64,000 bases of DNA from Virgisporangium aliadipatigenens. GTDB lineage: Bacteria > Actinomycetota > Actinomycetes > Mycobacteriales > Micromonosporaceae. A program made the translations under genes and the position numbers. Under the pieces are notes generated by a model that saw nothing but the letters and a program-made list of their open reading frames with translations, did not search any database and was not told the origin of the DNA. The stretch spans positions 124,001 to 188,000 of the forward strand of contig NZ_BOPF01000009.1 in the NCBI RefSeq assembly GCF_016863615.1, in the 5' to 3' direction. Positions 1 through 8,541 of this stretch are shown here, piece by piece; the first letter of the stretch is position 1; every line of letters begins with the position of its first letter.

Positions 1-369
1 CCCACCCCTCCCCCGTCGGCGCTCGGCACCGGACCGACCCGCCAGTGGGCACTCGGCCGCCTCGAACAGGCCATGACCCTCGCCGACCTGGCCGCGCACG
101 CGTCGATGAGCAAGCGCACGTTCAGCCGGCACTTTCTCGCCGAGACCGGGGTGACGCCGGCGCAGTGGCTCATCGCACAGCGGATCGACCGGGCGCGCAC
201 CCTGCTGGAGACCAGTGACCTCCCGGTCGAACGGATCGCCGCCGAGGCCGGCTTCGGGAGTGCCACGCTGCTGCGGCAGCACCTGCACGCGACGCTGGGG
301 GTGACGCCGCAGCGGTACCGGCGCACGTTCCGCAGGCCGGTCGACGCGACGGCGAACGTACCTACGTAA
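1..369 (+). CDS. AraC/GlxA-family transcriptional regulator, C-terminal part (cut by window edge)
   Basis: The frame is open from base 1, so the N-terminus lies outside the window; the ATG at 73 is internal. What remains is the AraC-type DNA-binding domain of two helix-turn-helix units: the first around MSKRTFSRHF and GVTPAQWL, the second around RIAAEAGFGSATLLRQH, followed by the family signature GVTPQRYR. The spacing and wording match the C-terminal domain of GlxA-like regulators, whose missing N-terminal half is normally a DJ-1/PfpI-like domain. It precedes an NADPH-dependent reductase by 117 bases on the same strand, which it may control. The family is secure; the target is inference. Confidence 0.88.
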   Translation, partial: PTPPPSALGTGPTRQWALGRLEQAMTLADLAAHASMSKRTFSRHFLAETGVTPAQWLIAQRIDRARTLLETSDLPVERIAAEAGFGSATLLRQHLHATLGVTPQRYRRTFRRPVDATANVPT

Positions 370-486
370 CGGCCGATAGGCATCGTTCGCCGATGCGTCC
401 CCGGCCCCGGTCCCGTGAGGATCGGTCCCATGATCTACCACCCCCTGCGGGCCCTCGGGCACCGGGCCTGAGGCGAGGCGCCGGAC

Positions 487-1359
487 ATGCGAGCAGCGCG
501 CTTCCACCGCTACGGCGAACCCGACGTCCTCGCCGTCGAGGAGGCCCCCGAGCCGCGTGCCGGGGCGGGCGAGATCCGCATCCGGGTCGCCGCCACGAGC
601 GTGAACCCGATGGACTGGAAGATCCGGGCCGGCCTGCTCGCCGAGGTGATGCCGGTCGAGTTCCCGGCGATTCCCGGCGCCGACGCGGCGGGTGTCGTGG
701 ATCAGGTCGGGCCCGGGGTGGACGGGGTGCGGCCCGGCGACCGGGTGTTCGGGCTGACCCGGGCCGGCGCCGCCGAGTTCGCCGTCCTCGCCTTCTGGGC
801 GCCGATCCCGGACACCTGGTCGACCGAGCGGGCCGCGGCGGCCGGGCTGGTCTCGGCCACGGCGATGGCGGGCCTGGCACTCCTCGGCGACCTGGCCGGT
901 CGGACGGTGCTGATCGAGGGGGCGGCCGGTGGGGTGGGCTCGGCGGCGGCGCAGATCGCCCACGCGCGGGAGGCCACGGTGATCGGCCGGGCGAGCGAGG
1001 CCGGGCACCAGTATCTGCGTTCCCTCGGAATCACCCCGATCGGGTACGGCGCCGCCGCGGCCGGGGTGGACGCGGCGCTGGACACGGTCGGCTCGGGCTC
1101 GCTGGCCGAACTCGTGGCCGTCGTCGGTGACCCGGGCCGGGTCGCGACCGTGGCCGACCATCGGGCGCACGCCCTCGGGGTCGCGTTGGCGGACCCGCTG
1201 ACGAACGCCGCCGCCAACCTGGCCGAGGTCTCCTGGCTGGGCGGCCGGGGCGCCTACACGCCCCGGATCGACACCACCTTCCCGCTGGAGAAGATCGCCG
1301 TCGCGCACGCGTACGTCCAGCAGGGCCGCACCCGGGGCAAGGTCGTCCTCACCGTGTGA
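487..1359 (+). CDS. zinc-free medium-chain (quinone) oxidoreductase, NADP-dependent
   Basis: A 290-residue enzyme of the quinone oxidoreductase/zeta-crystallin branch of the medium-chain dehydrogenases. The N-terminal GroES-like half contains SVNPMDWKIRAG and the loop FPAIPGADAAGVV; the Rossmann fold follows with a glycine-rich nucleotide loop (GAAGGVGSAAAQIA, about residues 143-156). The cysteine and histidine zinc ligands of alcohol dehydrogenases are absent, so it should transfer hydride from NADPH to a quinone or enone. It is shorter than the usual 305-340 residues, mainly in the middle. The ATG is preceded by a purine-rich GGCGAGG. The upstream AraC-type gene is the likely regulator. Substrate cannot be read from sequence. 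Confidence 0.85.
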   Translation: MRAARFHRYGEPDVLAVEEAPEPRAGAGEIRIRVAATSVNPMDWKIRAGLLAEVMPVEFPAIPGADAAGVVDQVGPGVDGVRPGDRVFGLTRAGAAEFAVLAFWAPIPDTWSTERAAAAGLVSATAMAGLALLGDLAGRTVLIEGAAGGVGSAAAQIAHAREATVIGRASEAGHQYLRSLGITPIGYGAAAAGVDAALDTVGSGSLAELVAVVGDPGRVATVADHRAHALGVALADPLTNAAANLAEVSWLGGRGAYTPRIDTTFPLEKIAVAHAYVQQGRTRGKVVLTV

Positions 1360-1389
1360 AGTCGCCGCAGGTCCGGCGCATCGGCAACA

Positions 1390-1416
1390 GTTGCCTATCC
1401 CCGGCGCATAGGCAAC
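1390..1416. promoter_or_regulatory. inverted repeat upstream of LAL regulator (candidate operator)
   Basis: A perfect 9-base inverted repeat, GTTGCCTAT (1390-1398) and ATAGGCAAC (1408-1416), with 9 bases between the arms. It overlaps a second palindrome, GGCAACAGTTGCC, at 1383-1395. It ends 43 bases before the regulator start. The same GTTGCC/TAGGCA words recur just after the regulator gene. Regulator binding is inference. Confidence 0.5.
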
Positions 1417-1459
1417 ACCCTCGGGTGCCGGGGCCGCCGCGATCCTCTACGTTCTGCCC

Positions 1460-4162
1460 ATGCAGCCCGATGCGCTCCTCGGCCGGGAGAAGGAGTTCCG
1501 CCAGGTCACCGACGTCGTCGCGGCCGCGTCGTCCGGCGCGGGCGGCGTCCTGGTGCTCAGCGGCGAGGCCGGCATCGGCAAGACCGCGCTGCTGGAACGG
1601 GCGGCGCGCGCGGCGGCGGGTTTCCAGGTCCTGCGCGCCTCCGGGGCCGAGTTCGAGCAGGAGCTCCCGTACGCCGCCCTGCACCAGCTATGCGTGCCGG
1701 TGCTGCGCCACGCCGGCGAGATCCCGCAACGCCATCGGGAGGCGCTGCGGGTGGCGTTCGGGCTCACCGCCGGCACGCCGGATCCGTTCCGGGTGGGCCT
1801 GGCCGTCCTGGAACTGATCGCCGCGGCCGCCCGGGACCGGCCGCTGCTGTGCGTGGTCGACGACGCGCAGTGGCTGGACGCGGCGTCGTCGAAGGCGCTG
1901 GTGTTCCTGGCCCGCCGCATCGCCGCCGACGCGATCGCCATCCTCCTCGCCGTCCGCGCGCCCGTTCCGCCCCTCTCGTCGAACGGCCCGGCCGGTGAAC
2001 TGGCCGCGCTGCCCGAGCTCGTCGTCGGGGCCCTGAGCGACGAGAGCGCCCGCCAGCTGCTCACCGCCCGCAGCCCCGTCGCGCTGGACGAACGCGTCCG
2101 GGACCGGCTCGTCGCCGAGGCGAACGGCAACCCGCTGGCGCTGCTCGAACTGCCCCGGGCCGGCGGGTTCGCGCTGCCCGAGACCGGCTCGGTGTCGAAC
2201 CGCGTCGAGCAGGCGTTCCAGGGCCGCCTGCGGGACCTGAGCGCCGGCGCCCGCCTGCTGCTGACCGTGGCGAGCGCCGACCCGACCGGCGATCCGGCCC
2301 TGCTGTGGCCGGCCGTGCGGCTGCTGGGTGTCGCCGCGGAGCCGGCGAGCGCCGAGGCCGAGGCGACCGGGTTGGCCGAGTTCAGCACCCGGGTCCGGTT
2401 CTGTCACCCGCTGGCCCGTTCGGCGGTGTACCGGGCGGCCGGCGCCGCCGAACGCCGGGCCGCGCACGGGGCGCTCGCCGAGATCACCGACCCGTTCACG
2501 GCACCCGACCGCCGCGCCTGGCACCGGGCACAGGCCACCGTCAGCCCGAACGCCGAGATCGCCGCCGACCTTCAGCGATGCGCCGCCCGGGCGCAGGCGC
2601 GCGGCGGGATGGCGGCGGCCGCGGCGTTCCGGCAACGGGCGGCCGAACTGACACCGGAGGCCGGCGAGCGGATCGACCGGACCATGGACGCGGCCGAGGC
2701 CCATCTGGCGGCCGACGACACCGGCGCGGCCGAGGCGCTGCTGACGACGGTGGAAACCGCCGACCTGGACGACTTCCGGCGCGCCCGCGTCGAACTGCTG
2801 CACGGACGGATCGCCTTCACCCGGCCCGGCGACGGCACCGGCCCCGCGCTGATGGCCGCGGCCGCCCGGCGGCTGGCCGCCCTGGACGTGCGGCGGGCCC
2901 GCGAGTGCTATCTGGACGCGCTGGAGGCCAGCCTGCTGGCCGGCCGCGGCGGCGGGTTCGTCCCGCGGATCCTCACGGCCGCGCGGTCGGCTCCCCCGGC
3001 GGACTCGCCGGACATGCTGGCGGCGCTGCTGCGGCTGGACGCGGGCGAGCACCGCGCGGTGGCGCCGATGCTCGCCGAACTGCTGCACGCCGACCGGCGT
3101 CCGATGTGGACCCGATGGGCCGGGCTGGCGAGCATGATCTCCACCGAACTCTGGGACCCGCACGCGACGGCCATCATCGCGCAGTGGCTGGTCAAGGCGG
3201 GCCGGGAGTCCGGCTCGCCGACGCAGCTGCGGCTCGGCCTCGCGCAGACGGCCACCGACGCCACCTTCACCGGCAACATCGGCCTGGCGCTCGCGGCGCT
3301 CGCCGAGGAGGGCGCGATCGCCGACGCCGCGGGCGCCGCCCCGCTGGTCTACCCCCGGCTGCAACTGGCCGCGCTGCGCGGGCGCCGCGCGGAGGCCCGC
3401 AGCCTGTTCGAGGCGGCCGGCCGGGCGGTCACCGCCGACGGCGCCGGCCAGGTCACCAACCTGGACTGGACCACGGCCATGCTGCACAACGGGCTCGGCG
3501 ACTATCCGGCCGCGCTGGCCGCCGCGCGCCGGGCGACCGCCCCGGGTCGGTTGTTCCTGGCCGGGGTGGCGCTGCCGGAGCTGATCGAGGCGGCGGTCCG
3601 CTGCCGGGAGGACGCGCTCGCCGCCGAGGCGATGGCGTCGCTGACCGAACGCACCGAGGCGAGCGGAACGCCGGCCGGGCGGGGCATCGCCGCCTACGCC
3701 CGCGGGCTGGTGACCGGCGTCGAGGACCATTTCCGGGAGGCCGTCGAACGGCTGGCCGAGACACCGCTGGTCCCGCACCGCGGGCGGGCGCACCTGCTCT
3801 ACGGCGAGTGGCTACGCCGACAGGGTCGCCGCCGCGACGGCGTCGGTCAGCTCCGCCTGGCCCACGAACTGCTCGACGCGGCGGGCGCGGACTCCTTCGC
3901 GCGGCGCGCCGCCGAGGAACTGCGCGCCTGCGGTGAGGGGGTGCGCCAGCGCGCCGAGAAGTCGTTCGACAGCCTCACCGCGCAGGAGGCGGCCGTGGCC
4001 CGGCTGGTGGCCTCCGGCGCGACGTCGAACGAGGCCGCCGTGCAGCTGTTCATCAGCAAGCGCACGGTCGACGCGCACCTGCGCAACATCTTCCGCAAGC
4101 TCGGGGTGAGTTCGCGCCGGCAGCTGAAGGGACATCCCGCGGTGCTCGCCGTTCTTGCCTAG
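1460..4162 (+). CDS. LAL-type LuxR-family transcriptional regulator with AAA ATPase domain
   Basis: A 900-residue regulator. The N-terminus carries an AAA ATPase module beginning LLGREKEF with Walker A GEAGIGKT (about residues 35-42) and a Walker B-like hydrophobic strand ending in DDAQW. A long alpha-helical, TPR-like middle follows. The C-terminal 60 residues are a LuxR/GerE helix-turn-helix (SLTAQEAAVARLVASGATSNEAA, then SKRTVDAHLRNIFRKLGV). Such large ATP-binding LuxR proteins activate single pathways in actinomycetes. The downstream multicopper oxidase, 61 bases away on the same strand, is the nearest candidate target, and GTTGCC-containing repeats flank the regulator on both sides. No strong Shine-Dalgarno precedes the ATG. 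The ligand is unknown. Confidence 0.9.
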   Translation: MQPDALLGREKEFRQVTDVVAAASSGAGGVLVLSGEAGIGKTALLERAARAAAGFQVLRASGAEFEQELPYAALHQLCVPVLRHAGEIPQRHREALRVAFGLTAGTPDPFRVGLAVLELIAAAARDRPLLCVVDDAQWLDAASSKALVFLARRIAADAIAILLAVRAPVPPLSSNGPAGELAALPELVVGALSDESARQLLTARSPVALDERVRDRLVAEANGNPLALLELPRAGGFALPETGSVSNRVEQAFQGRLRDLSAGARLLLTVASADPTGDPALLWPAVRLLGVAAEPASAEAEATGLAEFSTRVRFCHPLARSAVYRAAGAAERRAAHGALAEITDPFTAPDRRAWHRAQATVSPNAEIAADLQRCAARAQARGGMAAAAAFRQRAAELTPEAGERIDRTMDAAEAHLAADDTGAAEALLTTVETADLDDFRRARVELLHGRIAFTRPGDGTGPALMAAAARRLAALDVRRARECYLDALEASLLAGRGGGFVPRILTAARSAPPADSPDMLAALLRLDAGEHRAVAPMLAELLHADRRPMWTRWAGLASMISTELWDPHATAIIAQWLVKAGRESGSPTQLRLGLAQTATDATFTGNIGLALAALAEEGAIADAAGAAPLVYPRLQLAALRGRRAEARSLFEAAGRAVTADGAGQVTNLDWTTAMLHNGLGDYPAALAAARRATAPGRLFLAGVALPELIEAAVRCREDALAAEAMASLTERTEASGTPAGRGIAAYARGLVTGVEDHFREAVERLAETPLVPHRGRAHLLYGEWLRRQGRRRDGVGQLRLAHELLDAAGADSFARRAAEELRACGEGVRQRAEKSFDSLTAQEAAVARLVASGATSNEAAVQLFISKRTVDAHLRNIFRKLGVSSRRQLKGHPAVLAVLA

Positions 4163-4178
4163 GTTGCCGGGTTAGGCA
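4156..4178. promoter_or_regulatory. TGCCTA/TAGGCA inverted repeat before multicopper oxidase
   Basis: TGCCTA at 4156-4161 and TAGGCA at 4173-4178 form an inverted repeat that overlaps the regulator stop codon; further GTTGCC words lie beside it. The motif matches the larger repeat at 1390-1416, so it may be a second binding site for the same LuxR regulator, placed in front of the oxidase gene. The arms are short and this is tentative. Confidence 0.3.
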
Positions 4179-4223
4179 GTCGTTGCCGAGGCGGCCGGCC
4201 GCGGCCTGCCCGACCGTGGTGCG

Positions 4224-6023
4224 GTGCAAGCGATTCTGATCTACGCCGACCTGACCCTCGCCCTGCTGACGCTGATCGCGGCGCCGATCGCCGGGGTGAA
4301 GGCCACCCGTCGATGGCTGCTCGTGCCGGCCGGCCTGGCCGCGGGCCGCCTGGTGCTCGCCCTCCTGCTGTTGCTGACCGGAGGCCTGCTGCTGGCCGAT
4401 TCGCGGCTGAACGTGCAGGTGCCGCTGGCGTTCCTGCCGGCCGCCTTCGCGGTGTGGAAGCCGGGCCGCACCGCCGCGCACGTCAGCGCGGCCGGTGGAA
4501 TGCTGTCGGTCTGGTGGGTGCTCGCGCCGTTCGCGCCGCAGCACACGGTGTGGGTGTTCGCCGGTTCGGTGCTGGCCCTCGCGGCGATCGCCGCGCTGTC
4601 CGTCGCGGTCGTGCGCCGGCGCGCGTCGGGGTCCCGGTTGTCCCGCCTGCCCTGGCTGACCGCGGCCTTTCTCCTTGTCCCGGGAACGACGCTCGCGCTG
4701 GCCGCGCAGGCCGGGCCGACCCACCGGCACACCGGCGGACAGGTGAGCGTCGCCCAGCTCACCGGTCCCCGCGAACAGGCGCCGGACGTGCGGCTGACGC
4801 TGACCGCCGCGAGGACGCAGGTGCGCCTCGACTCCGGCGCCACCGTCGACGGGATCACGTTCAACGGCACCGCCCCGGGCCCCGAGATCCGGGTGCGCAA
4901 GGGCCAGCTGCTGGAGGTGACGCTGGTCAACACCGACGTCAGCGAGGGCGTCACCGTGCACTGGCACGGCGTCGACGTGCCGAACGCCGAGGACGGCGTG
5001 CCCGGGGTGACGCAGCAGGCCGTCCCGCCGGGTGGCCGACACGTCTACCGGTTCGTCCCCGACCGGGCCGGCACGTTCTGGTACCACACCCATCGCGACG
5101 GTCTCAGCAACGTGCGGAAGGGCCTCTTCGGGGCGCTGATCGTCGAGGACCCGGCCGCCCCGGCCGGCGGGCTGGACCGCACGGTCTTCACGCACGCCTG
5201 GGCCTCCGGCACGGCCCTCGACCGCTCCGACCGGCCCGCGCGCCAGGCCGCCCCGGCCGGTGGCGACGTGCGGCTGCGGATGGTCAACAGTTCCGAGGAG
5301 CCGCAGTCGGTCCGGCTTTCCGGCGCGCCGTTCCGGGTGGCGGCGATCGACGGGAACGCGGTCGAGGGCGCGACGCCGCTCAGGCCCGGAACGGAACTGC
5401 TGCTCGCCGCGGGCGGCCGCTACGACGTGACGTTCACGATGCCGGCCGGGCCGGTGACCGCCGCGCTGGTCGCGGAGCCCGACGCCTCGCTCACGTTCAG
5501 TCCGGACGGCGCCGCCGGACCGGTCTCGGCCACCGGCGGGGACGAGTTCGACCCGCTGACCTACGGCTCCGGCGCGCGCCCGGCGGCCGGCCGCTATCAG
5601 CGAACGTTCGACCTGCGCCTGGACGACGGCTTCGGGTTCAGTCAGGGCCGGCTCGGCTTCGTCAGCAGCCTGATCAACGGCCGCCTGTATCCGGCCGTGC
5701 CGAACCTGGAGGTGGCGCACGGGGATCGGGTCCGGGTGCGCATCGCCAGCCGCAGCACCGTCAACCACCCGTTCCACCTGCACGGTCACCGCGTGCGCGT
5801 GCTCTCCCGCAACGGCACACCGGCCACCGGCAGCCCGTGGTGGACGGACACGCTCAACGTCGGCACCGGCGAGGTCTACGAGATCGAGTTCGTCGCGGAC
5901 AACCCCGGCATCTGGACGGACCACTGCCACAACTTCCAGCACGGCGCGAACGGCATGGTCCTGCACCTCGCCTACACCGGCGTCAGCTCGCCGTTCACCG
6001 ACGACGACCACCTGCCCGAATGA
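4224..6023 (+). CDS. membrane-anchored multicopper oxidase (laccase-like)
   Basis: A 599-residue protein starting with GTG. The first ~160 residues form several hydrophobic segments, and the rest is an extracytoplasmic cupredoxin array. All four copper motifs are present: HWHG (about residue 246), WYHTHRDG (about 286), HPFHLHGH (about 514) and HCHNFQHGANGM near residue 567. The last has the His-Cys-His-x3-His-x4-Met spacing of a type 1 copper with axial methionine. It should oxidise phenols or metal ions with reduction of oxygen to water. Plasma-membrane tethering by an N-terminal helical bundle is a known actinobacterial variant. It follows the LAL regulator and precedes a reductase on the same strand. 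The natural substrate is unknown. Confidence 0.9.
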   Translation: MQAILIYADLTLALLTLIAAPIAGVKATRRWLLVPAGLAAGRLVLALLLLLTGGLLLADSRLNVQVPLAFLPAAFAVWKPGRTAAHVSAAGGMLSVWWVLAPFAPQHTVWVFAGSVLALAAIAALSVAVVRRRASGSRLSRLPWLTAAFLLVPGTTLALAAQAGPTHRHTGGQVSVAQLTGPREQAPDVRLTLTAARTQVRLDSGATVDGITFNGTAPGPEIRVRKGQLLEVTLVNTDVSEGVTVHWHGVDVPNAEDGVPGVTQQAVPPGGRHVYRFVPDRAGTFWYHTHRDGLSNVRKGLFGALIVEDPAAPAGGLDRTVFTHAWASGTALDRSDRPARQAAPAGGDVRLRMVNSSEEPQSVRLSGAPFRVAAIDGNAVEGATPLRPGTELLLAAGGRYDVTFTMPAGPVTAALVAEPDASLTFSPDGAAGPVSATGGDEFDPLTYGSGARPAAGRYQRTFDLRLDDGFGFSQGRLGFVSSLINGRLYPAVPNLEVAHGDRVRVRIASRSTVNHPFHLHGHRVRVLSRNGTPATGSPWWTDTLNVGTGEVYEIEFVADNPGIWTDHCHNFQHGANGMVLHLAYTGVSSPFTDDDHLPE

Positions 6024-6053
6024 GCGGCCGCACACATGTCTGAAGGAGTCAGC

Positions 6054-7088
6054 GTGTCCGACAACAACCTCGCGACCGAGATCGTGCTGCCCGGCGTCGT
6101 GGACCCCGCCGCGCTGCTCGTGCGCAAGCGGGAACTGCCGCCGCCCGGGCCGGGCCAGGTGCTGCTGGACGTCGAAGCCACCGGCGTCTCGTATGCGGAA
6201 CAGCAGATGCGCCTCGGCAGGTACTACGGCCAGCCGGCGTTCCCGTTCGTCCCGGGCTACGACGCGGTCGGTACGGTCGCCGCGGTCGGGCCCGACATCT
6301 CCGGCGGCCTGGTCGGACGGCGGTTCGCGATCGTGACCAAGGTGGGCGCGTGGGCCAGCCGGATGCTGGTCGACGCGGCGGACCTGATCCCGGTTCCCGA
6401 CGGGATCGACCCGGCCGCGGCCGAGACGGTCGTGGTCAACGGCATCACGGCGTGGCAGATGCTGTTCCGGCTGGCCCGGGTCCGGGCCGGGCAGACGATC
6501 GTGGTGCTCGGCGCCAACGGCGGCGTCGGTTCGACGCTCGTGCAGTTGGCCCGCCACCACGGAATCACCGTCATCGGCACCGCCTCGTCCCGGCACCACG
6601 AGGTGGTGCGGAAGCTCGGTGCGATTCCCGTCGACCACCACGACCCGCAGATGTACCGACGGATCGCCGAACTCGCACCAGACGGCGCGGACGCGGTCTT
6701 CGATCACGTCGGCGGCGACGGGCTGAAGCGCTCCTGGCACCTGCTGAACAAGCGCGGAACCCTGATCTCGTACGGAACCGCGGCGGACAAGGACGGCCGG
6801 GGTTCGCCGCAGGCGACGTACGTGAAGCTCTTCGCCCGGCTCTGGATGTGGAACGGCGCGCCGAACGGCCGCAGCGCCCGCTTCTACAACTTCTGGGCGG
6901 GGCTGCGCCGCAAGGACGAGTTCCGGGCCCGGCTGCGCGAGGACCTGACCGAGGTGTTCACGCTGCTCGCCGACGGGGTGATCACGCCGCAGATCGCCGC
7001 GACGATGCCGCTCAGCCGGGCCGCCGAGGCGCTCGCGCTGGCCGAGTCGCGCACGGTCGCCGGCAAGATCGTCCTGGTCCGGGACTGA
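6054..7088 (+). CDS. zinc-free medium-chain dehydrogenase/reductase
   Basis: I choose the GTG at 6054 because GAAGGAG at 6042-6048 sits five bases upstream; an ATG at 6036 would place that ribosome site inside the gene. The 344-residue product has a GroES-like domain (SYAEQQMRLGRYYG, FPFVPGYDAVGTV) and a Rossmann domain with VLGANGGVGSTLVQLA around residue 152, and lacks zinc ligands. The catalytic core resembles quinone oxidoreductases and enone reductases. It starts 30 bases after the multicopper oxidase stop and is probably co-transcribed; an oxidase and a quinone reductase could share a phenol/quinone substrate, which is inference. Its end abuts a truncated inositol-phosphatase relic. Confidence 0.86.
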   Translation: MSDNNLATEIVLPGVVDPAALLVRKRELPPPGPGQVLLDVEATGVSYAEQQMRLGRYYGQPAFPFVPGYDAVGTVAAVGPDISGGLVGRRFAIVTKVGAWASRMLVDAADLIPVPDGIDPAAAETVVVNGITAWQMLFRLARVRAGQTIVVLGANGGVGSTLVQLARHHGITVIGTASSRHHEVVRKLGAIPVDHHDPQMYRRIAELAPDGADAVFDHVGGDGLKRSWHLLNKRGTLISYGTAADKDGRGSPQATYVKLFARLWMWNGAPNGRSARFYNFWAGLRRKDEFRARLREDLTEVFTLLADGVITPQIAATMPLSRAAEALALAESRTVAGKIVLVRD

Positions 7089-7729
7089 ACCCCGACCGGT
7101 TCCCGGACGACGGCTTCCACGGCGAGGAGACCGGGGGCGCGGCGGGCACCAGCGGGCGCCGCTGGATCGTCGACCCGATCGACGGCACCGCGTACTTCGC
7201 GCACCGGATACCGATCTTCGGCCTGAATCTCGCGTACGAGGACGAGCACGGCCCCGCGATCGGTGTCTGCCACCGCCCGGCCGCCCGCCAGATGGTCTAC
7301 GCCGGCCGGGGTCTGGGTTGCCGCATCCGCACGGGCGACGTCGAGGTTGCGCCCGCGCTCCGCGACACCCCCGACCTCGGCCAGGCCCGGGTGGAGATGG
7401 TCAACTTCGACTTCTGGCCCACCGAGCTTGTCGTGGCCCTGCACCGGGCGACCCACGCCGGTGGCTACGTGTTCGGGGTCGCCGCCCTCCTGAGCGGCCA
7501 CACCGACGCGATCCTGATAGCCGGCGACGAGATGGGCTACGAAGACCTTGCCCCGCTCCCCGTGATTTTCGCCGAGGCCGGCGCCCGAGCAACCGATCTG
7601 CGCGGCGCGCCCCTGCTGTCCGGCCCCCGCACCGCCCTGTTGAGCACGGGCCGTTTCCACGACGAACTTCTCGCGCTGACCGCGCAGGCCTTGCGCCGAC
7701 CGGTCAACGGTTCCCGGGCCGGATCGTGA
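7089..7729 (+). pseudogene. inositol-monophosphatase-family relic, N-terminus missing
   Basis: In a frame different from the preceding reductase, the sequence from its stop codon onward encodes a recognisable IMPase-fold C-terminal three quarters. It has the metal-binding GEET motif, then WIVDPIDGTAYF with the invariant Asp-Pro-Ile-Asp-Gly-Thr, and a late YEDLAP segment standing for the third metal-binding aspartate region. The ~65 N-terminal residues are absent and there is no credible start codon or ribosome site; the homology begins immediately at the reductase stop. I read this as the remains of a phosphatase gene fused end-to-end with the reductase by a deletion. Expression as a CTG-initiated protein is unlikely. 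The last 26 bases overlap the convergent anti-sigma ATPase gene. Confidence 0.65.
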
Positions 7730-8114
7730 ACCGCAGCCGAACCGTGGCGGACCCGGGCCCGGCGATGCCGGTCACTCCGTCGCAGAGCCGTTCCACGATC
7801 GGAAGTCCGCGGCCGCGTTGGGCCTCGGGCGCCGGCATCGCCCGGCCGAACGTGGGCAGCGGTCCGCTGTCGGCGACGTCGCAGAAGAGTTCACCGTCAT
7901 CGGCCCAGATGCGCACGGTCCCGCCGCCGGTGGTGTGTTGAAGGGTGTTGGTGACCAGTTCGTTCACGGCGAGCGTGAGCAGTTCGACCCGTTCGGGGGC
8001 CAACAGCAGGGCGCTGGCCTGTGCGCGTACGAACGTCCGCACCGTCGGCAGGTGCTCCGTATCGTCGAACGCGATCACTGCAGCGTCGGGGGGCGGGGCA
8101 TCCGCGTCAGCCAT
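7704..8114 (-). CDS. anti-sigma-factor-type HATPase (RsbW/SpoIIAB-like)
   Basis: A 136-residue GHKL-fold ATPase. The N box reads LAVNELVTNTLQH (about residues 48-60) with the Mg-ATP asparagines, and a G1-type DVADSGPLP follows; the C-terminus has RGRGLPIVERLCD. Proteins of this size act as serine kinases that bind sigma factors and phosphorylate a STAS antagonist. The STAS gene lies directly upstream and overlaps it by 8 bases, with a PP2C phosphatase before that, so the three form a partner-switching set. The cognate sigma factor is not adjacent. The gene end overlaps the convergent phosphatase relic. Confidence 0.88.
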   Translation of the reverse strand: MADADAPPPDAAVIAFDDTEHLPTVRTFVRAQASALLLAPERVELLTLAVNELVTNTLQHTTGGGTVRIWADDGELFCDVADSGPLPTFGRAMPAPEAQRGRGLPIVERLCDGVTGIAGPGSATVRLRFTIRPGNR

Positions 8115-8466
8115 CGGGGTTCTCGGCCGCTCTCGGGATGCCCACCTGCGACCGCTCTGCCGGTGGCGCGAGAAGTGCGATCACGCCGGTGATCTCCAGC
8201 ATCGCCGCGACCGATCCGGCGGCGTTGATCACGTGCACGTTCTTGGCGTCCTGGCGCGCGGCCAGGTGCGCCGAGACGAGGGCGCGCAGATTGCTGGAGT
8301 CGAGGAAATGGACCCGCGCCAGGTCCACGACCACCACCGTCGCCACGTCGAGCGCGGAGCGCAGGGCCGCCGCGAGCACGTCATGACTGCGCAGGTCGCA
8401 GGTCCCGTCGAGGGTCACGACAGCCCTGTCCGCCTCCACGACGGTTTTCACCTCAAGGTCGGACAT
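8107..8466 (-). CDS. STAS-domain anti-sigma factor antagonist (RsbV/SpoIIAA-like)
   Basis: A 119-residue single STAS domain. The phosphorylation loop is HFLDSSNLRALV, with the candidate phospho-serine at position 57 directly after the conserved aspartate. In the family the unphosphorylated form binds the anti-sigma kinase and frees the sigma factor; the kinase resets it and a PP2C phosphatase reactivates it. Both partners flank it here, the kinase overlapping by 8 bases and the SpoIIE phosphatase ending 75 bases upstream. The order phosphatase, antagonist, kinase on one strand supports one signalling module. Confidence 0.88.
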   Translation of the reverse strand: MSDLEVKTVVEADRAVVTLDGTCDLRSHDVLAAALRSALDVATVVVVDLARVHFLDSSNLRALVSAHLAARQDAKNVHVINAAGSVAAMLEITGVIALLAPPAERSQVGIPRAAENPDG

Positions 8467-8541
8467 CGCAGAGGTCTTCCGGGATCGGGAGTCGAACTGT
8501 CACGTCGTCTCCGTCAGCTTCCTCGAAGGGCGAAACCGCTG

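Noticed and set aside
430-471. A 13-codon ORF (MIYHPLRALGHRA) with GAGGA upstream, just before the reductase at 487
   Set aside because: It could be a leader peptide, but there is no hairpin or amino-acid run, and an ORF of this size is expected by chance.
4053-6740. Long antisense open frame opposite the multicopper oxidase and reductase
   Set aside because: The translation is rich in Arg, Gly, Pro and His without domains, as expected for the shadow of GC-rich genes.
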